Part shown: positions 10,974 to 21,964 of the stretch, piece by piece
Layout: each line of letters opens with the position of its first letter
Numbering within the stretch: position 1 is the stretch's first letter
Assembly: GCA_021234155.1 (NCBI GenBank)
Contig: JAJEKV010000004.1
Location: 372,001-436,000 of the forward strand
DNA from: Isoetes taiwanensis
Lineage: Eukaryota; Streptophyta; Lycopodiopsida; Isoetales; Isoetaceae
Direction: 5' to 3'
DNA: 64,000 bases
The notes under the pieces: model-generated
The model's database searches: none
Told to the model about the DNA's origin: nothing
Seen by the model: only the letters and a program-made list of their open reading frames with translations
Made by a program: the position numbers and the translations under genes

Positions 10974-12919
10974 ATGGTTTCGACGAGGGCACGAAGAAAT
11001 ACCGATGCTGAAAGAGGTACCAGGAGACCGACATCATCTAAGAGGGTCTGCGCGCCCAGGACAAAGAAGAGGGCACCACAAGGCAGTGCTGCTACCAGTC
11101 CAATGCCAAGGAGGCAAAGTAGGAGAGGTCAATGGACAGAGGAGCAAATGCTGGACATCCTCAAAGAGGTAAGTGAACTTGGCATTTCGATTAGAGAGGC
11201 ATCAAGGAGGTCTGGTATACCAGAATCCACAATCTAAGATTGGCTACATAGTCGAAAAACCCACAAGCAAACAAACCATCCACAAATATTGACAACTCTC
11301 TAAGAGGAGGAGTTAATTAATTGGGCCCTTAGCATGGGAGAGCAAGGAATGCGAGTTACCCTATCTGCTGTCAAAGAAAAGGCAGCAGAGATGACTAGAA
11401 CGGGGGGGTCTTGTGGGATATCTGGAGTTCCAAGTAGTAAGTGGTGGAAGCTTTTTAAGCAAAGACACCCCGAAGTTGCACTCAGGAGTGCAGAAACCCT
11501 GGATGTGGCTAGGGCCCGTGCCATGACCCAGGAGAACCTCGACAACTTTTATGTCGGGCTCAAGCAGATTTATGCTGAGTTTGCCTTCCCAGCCTCACGG
11601 ATATGGAACGCTTATGAGACTGGAATTCAGGCAGGGAAAGTGAAGGGACTGAAAATTATAGCTAGGAAGGGTGGGAACAGGGTGAGTGAGGTCGTCATGA
11701 ACAACATGGAGTGGGTTACAATTTTGGTATGTGTTAATGCTGAGGGGTATAGGATCCCCAACATGAACATTTTTAAAGGTAGTCGAATGGGGCAGGACAA
11801 CATTGCAAGATGTGAAGAGGGTGCCATTCAGGCGGTCCAAACTTCAGCTTGGATGACATCAGAATTGTTTAAATCATGGCTGTCACATTTTGCAGCAAGA
11901 GTCCCAGGTGGTGTATCCCTAGATCAGCCTCACCTTATCATTTTAGATGGTCATGGCAGCCATGTGGATCTAGAAGTCATATTGGCAGCAAGAGAGAAGG
12001 GCATTCACTTTGCCTTATTGCCTGCATACACGTCTCATAGGCTTCAACCTCTAGATGTGGCATGCTTTGCCCCTTTCAAGGCATCATTCAAGAGACTTAG
12101 GTCTGCCTACATGGTTAGCAAAGGGAGGGCAGGGCCAAAGAGGGAGGAGATAGCAGAATTGATTTCACAGTCAATTGCATATGGCCTAACACCCCACAAC
12201 ATCAAGGCAGGTTTTAGGGCCATTGGTATCTGGCCCTTTGATTAGGAAAAGGTTAAGCCAAGCCAAGAGTGTACCAGGTTTGGGAGGGTGCATGTTGAAG
12301 ACATTACAGAAGGCCATGAGCAGGCTGGAGAAGAGTACCATCCAGATGCACCAATGGAAGGGTTTGACATGGCAGAAGTGCACCAGCTATGGGAGGCCTT
12401 ACCTGGACAACTCCAAACTAATGTACAAAATGACCAAGCGCCACACATTCAAGCTGGTGAACATGTGGAACAATCTGTGCATGTGGAACATACACATGAA
12501 ATTGGTGATGAAGGTGCTATTGCAGTGATGGCTTCTCAGGCTAAGTGTAAGTCAGGTGCATGTCCCTGATGTTGGAGGGTCTATGGTTGGTCTGCAAGAA
12601 CCATCTCAAACGTGTGTGCGGCCATCACAGGCCATGAGGGCAAGGAAGGGGGGCTTTGCCCCAGATTTGGTGGGAAGAGTGCACATATCGAGTGATGGTT
12701 TCTGCGAGGCATTGAGAGCAGAACAGGCAAGAAGGGCAGAGGCCAAAAAATTGAAATTGGAGCAGCTGGCAGCAAGGAAGGTCGAGACTGCAAGGAGGAA
12801 ATTTGAAATGGAGGAGGCTGCAGGCCAAGAGGGCAAGCTAAAAGGAGGGAGGGAGAGAGGAGAGAGAGAGAGGGAGGGAGGGGGGGAGGGAGAGGGAGGG
12901 AGGGAGGGAGGGAGGGAGG

Positions 12920-12987
<68 letters not shown>

Positions 12988-12996
12988 GATAGCTGA
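10974..12996 (+). pseudogene. Pogo/Tigger-like DDE transposase, inactivated
   Basis: One frame runs from the ATG at 10974 to 12569. It shows a basic N-terminus, a psq/CENP-B type helix-turn-helix (EEQMLDILKEVSELGISIREASRRSGIP...), a second CENP-B/Tc5 type DNA-binding part, then the DDE domain with HLIILDGHGSHVD and LLPAYTSHRLQPLDVACF. Three in-frame stops (TAA 11235, TAA near 11311, TAG 12243) break it. The motif that should read N.DETG is NAYETG, so the first catalytic aspartate is lost by one G-to-T change. A coiled-coil basic tail continues in another frame at 12556-12840 before a GA-rich repeat. I could not find convincing terminal inverted repeats. Confidence 0.85.
12842..12985. repeat. 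GGGA / GA microsatellite
   Basis: About 70 bases of (GGGA)-type units are followed by about 60 bases of pure (GA). It lies in the tail coding region of the pogo-like transposase, where GAGR codons for Glu/Arg appear to have expanded. Confidence 0.95.
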
Positions 12997-13275
12997 TGCA
13001 GCTGAAGCTGCAAGTGCTGCAAGGCTTAGGGAGTTACAGAATTATTGTCATCCACATAAATAGCTTAAGTAATCAACACAACCAATTAGGCCAGTAATCA
13101 GAAGATCAATGCATTATACAAAATTTTGATCATACAAAATTTAGCCCTAAGGCTTCACAAAATAAGCCCAAGGGGCTGTATCACTTGTGGCACGGTGGCC
13201 AACAGACAACATAAACCAAAAGGAAAGAGAGGAGGGGATCGTCCAAAAGGGCCTTCTGTATGAAGGGGTTGCAGC

Positions 13276-13706
13276 TCAATAACCAACCGGGCTCTGGAAG
13301 AGCACATGATCTCCTTCTGTGACCACTATCTGGCAATGTATGAGATCTGTTTCGGACTTCGCCCGCTCAATCTGGGACACGATCGCAGGCAAAACCTCCA
13401 CGTTTACAGATGATCCCATGGCTGTTGTAATCTCGGCCGGGGTTACCAAGCAATTCTGAACCCTGAAGCTGTTAGGAGTCGTCGAAGTGGACGAGCTCGT
13501 AGGCGAGGGCGGAGCGCTCGGAAGAGGCCGAGCCCTCTTGCTAGGATCAGAGCCGCCACCCCTAACAACGTCCCACCTAGAACCCGACCCAGGATAGCTG
13601 GTTCTCCTCGCGTGATCCATGGCTGATTCTTTTGTGCTGCAATGAAAAACGCATGAAATCAGTGGTGACTCAACACCAAATACACAACAAACCATGGGCA
13701 CTTACC
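13276..13706 (-). CDS. Small gene of unknown function with 5'-UTR intron
   Basis: The coding part is 13620 to 13276, 114 residues, starting MDHARRTSYPG and ending FQSPVGY. Just upstream on the minus strand is a clean 69-base intron (CGCAG then GTAAGT at 13705; TTGCAG ending at 13637), which places the ATG 17 bases into the second exon. The protein has a Ser/Pro/Arg-rich low-complexity first half and a second half with hydrophobic stretches (EVLPAIVSQIERAK, LIHCQIVVTEGDHVLF). I do not recognise it. It converges with the dead pogo transposase about 280 bp away and could be a host gene, a captured fragment or a second gene of that element. Confidence 0.45.
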
Positions 13707-13719
13707 TGCGACGCTTGAG

Positions 13720-14595
13720 GTCCCTGGAAGCTTGAGCGGAATGGAAGAGTGGCTGCTCGAGCACTCAATTTAAACTAGTAACTGGAATGATGCCCCTGCC
13801 CCGTACCTGGCGGTCCCAGATTTCCAAAAATCCGGGTTTTAAAGCCAAATTACCTTTCCTCCAGATGAGGAAGAGAATGTTCGGGCCAATTTGGATGCAG
13901 ATTTGGGATTGCAATGTGGAAAATCGACTCGAATTTTGGCGGAGGAGGGCTAAAAAGGCAAAGGTGACCGTTGGCAGGTACCTCGATAGCTGGCGGCATA
14001 CGCATCGGTAGCTAGCACCGTAGGACTCGTATACGGCATCTAGGCCCGCTGATATTTATGGGATGTGGCCCGATCGTGAGAAACGGTCAGGCGTGCAGGT
14101 CCACTCAAGTGCGCGATAGGTGGCACTTATAGCCCGCGAACCTGGCCTCGCGTATCAGAAGTGTGGCTAGGGGCTTCGTGACGATGGAGGCTAGACCCCC
14201 TTACTTTAAGGCACCATAACTTTCTAGCCTCGCATTTTTTGGTGTCCATTTCTTTGGATAAGTTGTTACATACAACATTAGGTATCCAAATTAGCCGACG
14301 ATCGAGGGATGGGTGAAATCCGACTGCATTGGGCCAATTTGCCTCTTAAGTGCATGGAACATGGCGACCATACCCTACAGTTTACGATGATCATCAGAAA
14401 TTGCTTTAGCTGTGCCTATATAGATAAAAAATATGCCTTAGAGAGCTTTGCTTTGAGCGGGTCAAAAAGCATGTTAAAAGTGAGGAGCAATCTAGGTTTG
14501 AGACTCCAACTACGGTACAAATTCATGCTTTTTGTAAACTTTTACATGTCTCTCTTTCTTTTTAACTAATTTTCTAAGATTGCTACTAATTTTCT
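13720..14595. other. Likely upstream region of the small gene; otherwise spacer
   Basis: GC content is higher than in the surroundings near 13780-14200. Two open frames (13787-14011 and 14309-14569, plus strand) are not recognisable. No repeat seen. Confidence 0.4.
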
Positions 14596-14805
14596 AAGAT
14601 TGTTTTCAACTTACTAACTATATGTGTTCTTAAAAAGTCAGTGACATGCTTATACAATGATGAACACAAGTTAATCTGAGGTTTTCTTAGAAGACTAGTG
14701 CAAAGCCAATTGTGTATGTCATCTAAAATTTGGGCAAGATGATAAGTTTTTGTTTTCAACTTACTAACTAGTGACATGCTTATACGATGATGAACAAACG
14801 TTAGA

Positions 14806-15662
14806 TAGGCTTGTCATTCATCACAGCAGCAGTATACAATGTTTGGAAGAGAGAGGGGTAGCCGACCATAGGAACAATATCGGACTACCCCATAAGAAAA
14901 TATGCCAAGGCAATATAGAAGGGCAATGGCGACAACTTCTCATCGGGATAAAAAACCCCGCCCTTTCGGGTTTTCGAGGAAAACCCTAATGAGAAATGGT
15001 CGCCACCAACCTCGAATGTGTTGCCTGGAGAACAGAGAGAAAACGGACGAGAGCGAAGGCGAACATAGAGCACGACCCCAGACAATGGTGAAAAACCCCG
15101 AAGGTAACGAAGAGGAGGACGAACAGAAACGCGGCAGGTCCCCAGGAACTGGCGGAATATAAGAAAACCTGCAAGACCAAAGAACTCCCAAAAACACCCG
15201 TAACGGTTAGAACCACAAAACAAGCATAGCCATAAAAAGGAGCTGGATCAACAAAGGACCGAAGAGACGAGAAATAAAAATAGGTAGAAAAAGAACATAA
15301 CAGGAAAAGATAGCATCACCCAGCGGGTGGAAAATCACTATATCAAAATATGCCTCACCCTCAAGGTGGAAATAAATAGCATCACCCACAGGTGGAGAAT
15401 AACACAGTAGAATGCGAAGGAAACAACAACATGGAAAAGCCACACCCACAGGTGGAGAACACAAAAGTGCATGAACAAATAAAAATATATAAATGAAAAA
15501 GAGGTATACGCCCACGCAGCAGGGGGGGGAAGGGGGGGAAGCTACGAGAACGAAGAATGCTGCTATGAGAAGACGCCGATAACCAGGCGGAAAACGACAA
15601 TGGCCTAATATAGGCGCTCGTCCTTTCCCAGAATGGCGATCCGATGGCTCGGATCGATGGGA
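14806..15662 (+). mobile_element. Unclassified insertion, possibly SINE-like
   Basis: The insert contains GGGATAAAAAACCCCGCCC...GGAAAACC, which is related to a block near 23715-23760 inside another retroelement tail. It ends with a strong hairpin, CGATCCGATGGCTCGGATCG, at about 15631-15650. It carries no long conserved frame. The 3' hairpin is similar in position to those on the LINE tails in this window, so a non-autonomous retroelement is plausible. Confidence 0.4.
15310..15462 (+). repeat. Repeated mini-hairpins CACCC...GGTGG
   Basis: Four short inverted repeats follow one another: CACCCAGCGGGTGGA (15316), CACCCTCAAGGTGGA (15357), CACCCACAGGTGGAG (15383) and CACCCACAGGTGGAG (15446). Each can fold as a CACC/GGTG stem with a small loop. 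They lie inside the insertion at 14806-15662. Confidence 0.65.
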
Positions 15663-15720
15663 TTAATTTGACGTTTTCTTAGAAGATAAGTGCAAAGCCA
15701 ATTGTGTATGTCATCTAAAA

Positions 15721-16600
15721 TTGATTTGTTGACTTGTTAGTATGGTCCAATTGAGTATTCTCATATTACCACATTCTTCAGACACTTAGAAGCCTTAATG
15801 CTAAAATAAGTCTCTTCAATAGCAGTATCGAAGACTTGTAACAAGTGTTATAATCAACAAAAGTGAGTAACATCAACTTTTAAATCTTTTATATTTGCAA
15901 GGCATTCACATCTAACCCATGTTTTATGTTTTTATAATTTGAATTTGTAGTCCTTCAAAAATGTCATCCATTTACTAGAATGATGATCTTTGGAGGCAAG
16001 CAGAGTCACGAGCTGTTCATAGAGTCACAAGCTATTCATATTTGGAGGGCAACTTTAGAGCTTGTAGAGGAGGCAAAAGAGTACAAATACCTTGAGTACG
16101 CACCACATGGAACATGATGATGTCAAAGGGAATTGAAAGCAAATTTCAATCAATGATGGTGAGTTATTGTATGATGCAAAGTTTTTGTAATCCCCGAGGG
16201 GGATGCACTTATACATAAAAAGGGTATGGCATATGCATTGGGGGTTGGTAAAAAACTCATTTATATACACATTCTGGAAAGATAATTTGATCCTTCTGTA
16301 ATCTAGCTTCAAAACACCCCAAACCCCTAAGTATATATACTCGAATGGCTCGAAAAAACCCCCTCTCGTGAATGTTCATGGGTTATATGCCAATCAAATG
16401 TGAATCCTCTGGGGTGTAATCATAACAGGTTTGACTCATAGGTAATAAAGAAAAACTTGTTAGAAGCCCTCGTAGCATCAAGCAAGCTATATAGAACAGA
16501 ATCACGGGGGCTATGATTGTCAGTAACAACCTGGGAAAAACAAGAAAATCTGCTAAAATTGCTATACTATCAGGAGTTTAAACTCATAGAGGCAGAATAG
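15721..16600. other. Spacer with no recognised gene
   Basis: AT-rich sequence. A minus frame at 16055-16312 is unrecognisable. A short near-repeat (GAGTCACGAGCTGTTCATAG and AGAGTCACAAGCTATTCATA) lies near 16004-16040. Confidence 0.45.
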
Positions 16601-16605
16601 AATGG

Positions 16606-17431
16606 TTATACTACATGGTACACACACAGAGTGAAATAAGATGACGTTCTAATGAAAATGCACATTTGAGATTGACTTTGAAGGAGATATGATAGACCTT
16701 GGATTTTTGGTACGAGATAGTATTTCAGCAAATGGAAGATCATTGCGTTGCCTGACCAGTTCAAACAATTCATTATACTTGAAATTAGTTTTCCACAAAT
16801 GGTACATTGATGGCAATGTTGACTCTGTTTTTCCATGCCCTTTTCATCTAGATCACGGAAGACCATTTTATTAGACATTAGTGGCCTTTGGTACAAATCA
16901 TCAGATACCATGAGAATAATAAAAGTCCTATTCCAATCTACAACGTCTTACTTACAAGAATGAATATCTTTTACTATGAAAGTGGTTGGAGTGCCTGGTA
17001 TTCTATCAAATACATGCGCGAACATTATGGTTATGTTTCTTGTATTTTAGATGTAGATAAACTATTTGCAGTATTGATCCCCCCACGCCACCTTTGCATT
17101 GCTTTAGCTTATGAAGATTCAAGATTCCAATTTTCCTTATGATTCATAATGGAGCATACCTGTTGATTATGTTTTTCCATGTTCTTGTTAGTATGGAACA
17201 CATATGGGAGTTTTAATTATTCTAGTAGCAGTTTGATGCAATACGCATTTAAGAATTGAATAACTTCGTCAGTCTGTTCTCCGGTTTTGATACTAGATAG
17301 TGTTTCAGGAAATGAAAGGTCATTACGTCGCCTGACCATTTCAAACAATTCATAGTTTTGAATATTACACAGATGGTTATTGACAATGTTTTTCGTATGT
17401 TCTTTTCATCTAGATTAGAAATATAAATCAC
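16606..17431 (-). pseudogene. Two PIF1/Helitron helicase fragments
   Basis: On the minus strand near 17355-17285 one frame reads NYELFEMVRRRNDLSFPETL, followed downstream by TNKNMEKHNQQ. Near 16775-16700 a second copy reads NELFELVRQRNDLPF. Both match the segment between the helicase core and the conserved 'PTN..V..HN' block of PIF1-like helicases in Helitrons. The two copies lie about 590 bases apart in the same orientation. All frames are broken. Confidence 0.65.
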
Positions 17432-17759
17432 CAGGCACTATGTCGTTGTCGATGTTGTTTGTTATGTGTTGATCTTATGCCATGGAGGGAGATGTCTAGT
17501 TTAAGTTACTGTGCTCTAGAAAAAATGATATGACTTTTTTTTGTTATAAATATAAGATGGATTATCCTTGTATGTGAAGATGACAATCTAGGAAAATTTG
17601 GAACTTGTTTGATTTCTACAAATTTCCCTCATCAACTTGGTGCATTTTAATAAGAGAAATTGATGATAATGGTGCAATTACCTATTATTACTAGAGAATG
17701 TTGTTATCGTGAACACTTTTACAACCCCTTCCCTCGAACTTGATATAAGGAGTTATGCG

Positions 17760-18513
17760 TCAGACAATTGAGGACCATTTCCAGCATGTTGCTTGAAGCA
17801 GTTCAAGAAACCAAATCTCAAATTTCAAGACGTATAACAACAACATATCTACGAGTATGAAATTCCACACTAATGTTTTTGCTAGAATGCTAGAAATGTT
17901 GTTGACGAGGATGTATAGTTGATGTCTAGAATTATCTGAGGATAGTGCTACGTAGATCATTTCATACATTGACATGCCACTTGGATGGATTACTAGTTGG
18001 TATAATGTCATTCCTTGTGCCCTATGAACAGTTTGTGCTGCTGCTATCGGACAAGAAATTTTTTCCACATTATTTTATGTGACACTGCCGACTTGACATA
18101 GTCTTTGAGATATTTTTGTAGGTGTCTATGTGGGCTCCGTAAAGTTGTTATTCAAAAATATCTGAGTCATTGTCGAGCTTCAACACATGTTTTGGATGTT
18201 GAGAATGATATCTATAGAAGTTCTTTTTCCATTGAGTTTGTGTAGTGCATGAGTGAGTATGCCATCTGCACCATTGGCAAGCCCATCGAGGAGGTCAATG
18301 TTTGAAGTCGGATCGACTACCATATCTAGCTTGAGGTACAATTTCACATGGAGTCCATGTATTGATTTGCATTTGTAGGCAATGACTTTGTTCGAGGGCA
18401 TACCTATTGATGAATATCATTTGATATGAGAACGTACCCTTCCTTGCAATCTCTATAGTCCTATGTGGAATGAGCTTGATTTCACTTGCTATTCGTAACA
18501 ATGGTGCTTTCAC
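17760..18513 (-). pseudogene. C-terminal PIF1-like helicase fragment
   Basis: Minus-strand frames contain KLDMVVDPTSNIDLLDGLANGA (the usual VGM.VML..NID...GL.NGA block) and AAAQTVHRAQGMTLYQLVI...YVALSSDNSRHQLYIL (helicase motifs V and VI, normally T.HKSQG.TL...YVALSR). There are several frameshifts. It lies upstream, in transcription sense, of the two middle-domain fragments at 16606-17431, so protein order is scrambled and these are separate insertions or rearranged pieces. Confidence 0.75.
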
Positions 18514-19084
18514 TGAAATGCTATTATTTTTGTTTATGATGCCAAGATGATAAAGTAGGTAGAGGGTGTTAAACTTGGTATGGGCAATTGTAGAGAACTG
18601 GGTTTGTTTGGGAATTTGGAATAAGCTGCTTCACACATTAAAGCAAACAAGGTGCTGCGCACGAGGAATTGCTCTCCGCGGGCCTGAGAATTTTTTTTCC
18701 ATGGTTTCATATCGTGTTGTGTTTTTTTTTTTTTTTGTAGGAAGCTCTGTAAATGCTATGAAGACAAGATGTTGTTTTCTTAGAGCAGGAGTTTTAAGTT
18801 TCGTTTATGAAGCTGTGCAGGTCAATTCCAATTCATACAACTGAGAAAAGGAAGATAAAGTACTGATAACTTCATATTATTGAGGCTAAACCCATTGGGC
18901 TTTTTTGAGGAATTGAAGATAATCATATATTTGCAAAGCGCAATGCTCTGAGTTGCAATGCCTTGAGTTCCTACCATATTTGCCACAATAACATGCCTTG
19001 AATTCTGTCATATTTGCCACAATTACATGTCTTGAGTCCCTATCATGTTTGCAACAATTCTTCTATCTAGCATAGGTTTGCATT
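18514..19084. other. Spacer with no recognised gene
   Basis: A T17 run lies near 18721. Three imperfect repeats of a CCTTGAGTTC / TCTTGAGTCC phrase lie at 18960-19045. No coding signal is convincing. Confidence 0.45.
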
Positions 19085-20091
19085 TTAAATGATGTAGAGG
19101 GATAGATTTTCCTTTTGGGTTTTGTCTTGTGACTTGATTTCATGTATGAGCCTTGACTTGATTTGATGTTTCAAATTTTGAGATTGTTTCTCCTTACATA
19201 CACCTGTATGTTGATCAATATACCAGTAGCATTTTTCAAAGCATGAATACCAAACTGCTCTACTTTTGGCCCCCTCAAGAAACATGTGAGTGTTCCAACT
19301 ATTTTTTTTAAGGCCAGCGACTAGAGATGGCAATAACTGATCCATGTGCTTATATACCTCATCCAGCATATCGAACCTCTCCAATGTTTATTGATGTTTT
19401 CTCGGGAAAGCTTTCTAATGCAACCTGCTAAAAGCCAACAACGCATTACATCCCCTGTAGTGGCAGACTTCTGTAAGATGATATCTGTTGAAGATCCATG
19501 TACGCTCAATAGAAAAATTTCCTTTGGAAATTTCCTTTAGAGCCAAGGGCTCTGGAACTACTTTTTGCAAAGAAGATGCAATGTGAACAATTTCTGCATT
19601 TGGATTTGGGACCATTGGCAACACTACATGTTTTCTATATACCATTTCTGATGTTTTTTATATTTTTCCATTCTAATGAAATAATGTTTAAAATCAACAA
19701 AAACAAAAATATCATCATCATTGTCATTACCTTAAGGAAATCAATAACTAGAATTGCTGTGTTGATTGGTGCGGCATGCATCTGTTCAACTACACTATAA
19801 AGATGTATTGCAAATAATATTGGGACCACCAGAACAATGACAAAGCTACACAACAAATAGTCATCTTTATGCAAGAATATACCTTGATGCTTCTTGATGC
19901 TAACTCAATAATAGAAACAGAATTATCCAAAAGAAGACCATTAAGCTAAAGCAATATACCTCACAACATCATCAAAAAGCACCCCTTCAACATTATCCAC
20001 TGAAGGGCCAACATATGTTGTAAGAAGCCCACTAATTTTAGATTCTCCAGGCAGGTGGAAAACTACTTCATCAGGCATTTGCAATGCCCAC
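19085..20091 (-). pseudogene. RUS family (DUF647) gene fragment, frameshifted
   Basis: Plant ROOT UVB SENSITIVE proteins end with a block like 'NATSRDVLRCLWQAYWLEE...F..L...GW'. Here minus-strand frames give IILQKSATTGDVMRCWLLAG, then LERFDMLDEVYKHMDQLLPS and LKKNSWNTHMFLEGAKSRAVW. Upstream exons with good GT-AG borders are 19899-19731 (a membrane segment ending AIHLYSVVEQ...LVIDFLK) and 20091-19960 (WALQMPDEVVFHLPGES...). The second of these I cannot place in RUS. Frame breaks occur near 19623, 19510 and 19385, and the conserved DUF647 core is absent. Probably a decayed C-terminal piece. Confidence 0.55.
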
Positions 20092-20500
20092 CTGTGACAA
20101 GAGGAACTTACTTATTTTGTGTAGAAATATGTCAACAATGTTAAATTTGCACGTTGAATTTAATGCATCTGCAATATGAATTAAATATATTTATAGTAGT
20201 AACCTACGCAGTTGAGCTTGTTTATCGAGGCTATAACCGATGTGCACGTAAAGCACAAATGTTGCATGAAACATGCTCAAAATAGGCAAGATTGTGTAGT
20301 TTGTGGTGGGGACAGCTTGCTCGTTTTTCTTTTTTGTATTATAATTAAATTCCTACATCATATTTCTTGTTGGCTCTCATTCTTGCACCATTTTCAGATG
20401 TTTGTTCTATTGGCCTCATAGACCTTCAGTTCTTTTACATGCATTAACAAAACCTTTCGAAAATTATTACAGGCTAAAGCTACTACCTTGAACCATGAAG
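20092..20500. other. Spacer with no recognised gene
   Basis: Possible upstream intron sequence of the RUS-like pseudogene. No exon was recognised. Confidence 0.4.
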
Positions 20501-20502
20501 GA

Positions 20503-20630
20503 AGAATAGAATAGAATAGAATAGAATAGAATAGAATAGAATAGAATAGAATAGAATAGAATAGAATAGATTTTTTAACGTCCACGGAGACCAATAGGTC
20601 ATGGGACCCATACAATGGGCTAGTACAGAT
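20503..20630 (-). repeat. LINE/SINE 3' tail with (TATTC)n microsatellite
   Basis: On the minus strand the sequence reads GGGTCCCATGACCTATTGGTC, then TCCGTGGACGTTAAAAAA, then about 13 units of TCTAT/TATTC. The hairpin GACC-TATT-GGTC and the GGACG.TAAAAA block are shared with the tails near 2945, 22000 and 23650. No ORF precedes it, so this is a strongly 5'-truncated LINE or a SINE using the same tail. Confidence 0.75.
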
Positions 20631-21960
20631 ATCTAAACATATCAACTACTTGCTGTTTGTGGATAAGAAGTTTGGACTGGCCTACAATGATGATATGCAC
20701 CGCATTTTAGATTGACCCTTCTGACATTATGCAAATCTTCCGTAATTCCTAAATGAGAAGCAATTCCTAATGTCTTTCCTCCAACATGGCCAAATCTAAC
20801 ATACCACAAAGGCAAAACTTATATAGCCACCAGATGAGTTTAACCTTGCATTCAAGAGCTGATCAAACTTGGGGTGAACCAGGCTCTAAGAACAAAAGGG
20901 TAAGGGAACGATATGGCCACAACAAGTTGCAGTATCTCCTTAGAGGGATCTGTTGCAGCAACTAAACTTAATGAATAAAAAGTGGAAGAAGCAACTGGAG
21001 AATACAAGATATCCTGACTTAAATAGCCTGTACAACAGGCTTAAGCTTCAATATCGACATGTAACAGAAATTCAACAGTCCCCCCAACTTGAGATTTGCA
21101 GGTTCTGCCACATCCCTCTCGAACTACTGTGTTGGCAATGATTGAGATACTTCTTCCTACATGGATGCACCAGAATTGACGAACTTTATGTGCTAATAAA
21201 GAAAAATGCTCCACAACATCCACAACAAACTCCACGGATATGCTAGAATAACTCAACCAATCTGCTTCTTGAACATTAGTTGCCATATTGAGAAACTTTC
21301 CTCCCCTCCATCCAGGTCAAATTGAGATATATAAGCATTAAGTCCCTGTCTGGAGTTATGTTCCAGCTTAGAATATTTGCTCTCTCCACTTTTTTCGTCT
21401 TGGTGGTATAGTCATTTGCAAGATGCCTCTTCTTTTAGCCATTCTAGCATTCATTTTGTGCTTAGGCTTACCACTTACTTTGGTTCCTCTTTCTTAGCAT
21501 GTGGTTTCTTTGAGGAATTCCTCTTTAAAAAAGTAATTTTCACAACCTCTATAAATCAAGCTCAGTCTTAATGAATCTCTGTCCAGATGGTCCTTCGTCT
21601 AGTATGTGGATAATTATTACTGAAAAGGCCTATGGTCACATGATAAACTCCAATTCTGCTTTTCCTCTGGCTTGCAAAGCATTCTACCTTCAGGCACGCC
21701 CTTGCAGTTCTCAGCTTCGAAAATTCTCTGAGAAATTGTTTTAGAAAAATATGGCAGCCTTTTCATAAGGCTACATTCCTACCAAAACTTATCATCTTTT
21801 AGGATCAAAAAATTTCAAAAATCAACCACATGTAAAAACTCAAAGAATTCCTTCAAGTTACATAAATGTGTTCCATCATGAGGCAGATTAAAAACACCCT
21901 AACCTACAAAGCCTCCCATGTTGCAAAGTTGCAAAAGCAAGATCTTAAATAAGCACGATC
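20631..21960. other. Decayed sequence, no recognised gene
   Basis: Minus-strand peptides near 21040-21290 are open for about 80 codons but unrecognised. A purine-rich AAGTTGGGGGGA followed by TGTTG (minus strand, about 21085) could mark an old copia-type polypurine tract and LTR start, but a second LTR was not found. Confidence 0.35.
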
Positions 21961-21964
21961 CTTG

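Larger units (their letters stand above)
14598..15720. repeat. Local duplication interrupted by an 850-bp insertion
   Basis: The phrases TTTTCAACTTACTAACTA, GTGACATGCTTATAC.ATGATGAACA, and TTTTCTTAGAAGA..AGTGCAAAGC occur in order at 14600-14735. The first two recur at 14753-14803 and the last at 15670-15720. The second copy is therefore split by an insert running from about 14806 to 15662. The trinucleotide TTA is present at both junctions and may be its target duplication, but the insert has no matching inverted ends. Confidence 0.7.

Noticed and set aside
12556-13022. Long open frames on both strands over the GGGA/GA repeat
   Set aside because: Simple repeats stay open in all frames; only the first part continues the transposase tail.
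20945-21090. Possible short LTR (minus strand TGTTGAATTTC...TTGCTGCAACA after AAGTTGGGGGGA)
   Set aside because: Polypurine tract and TG/CA ends fit a copia element, but no second LTR, primer site or pol similarity was found.
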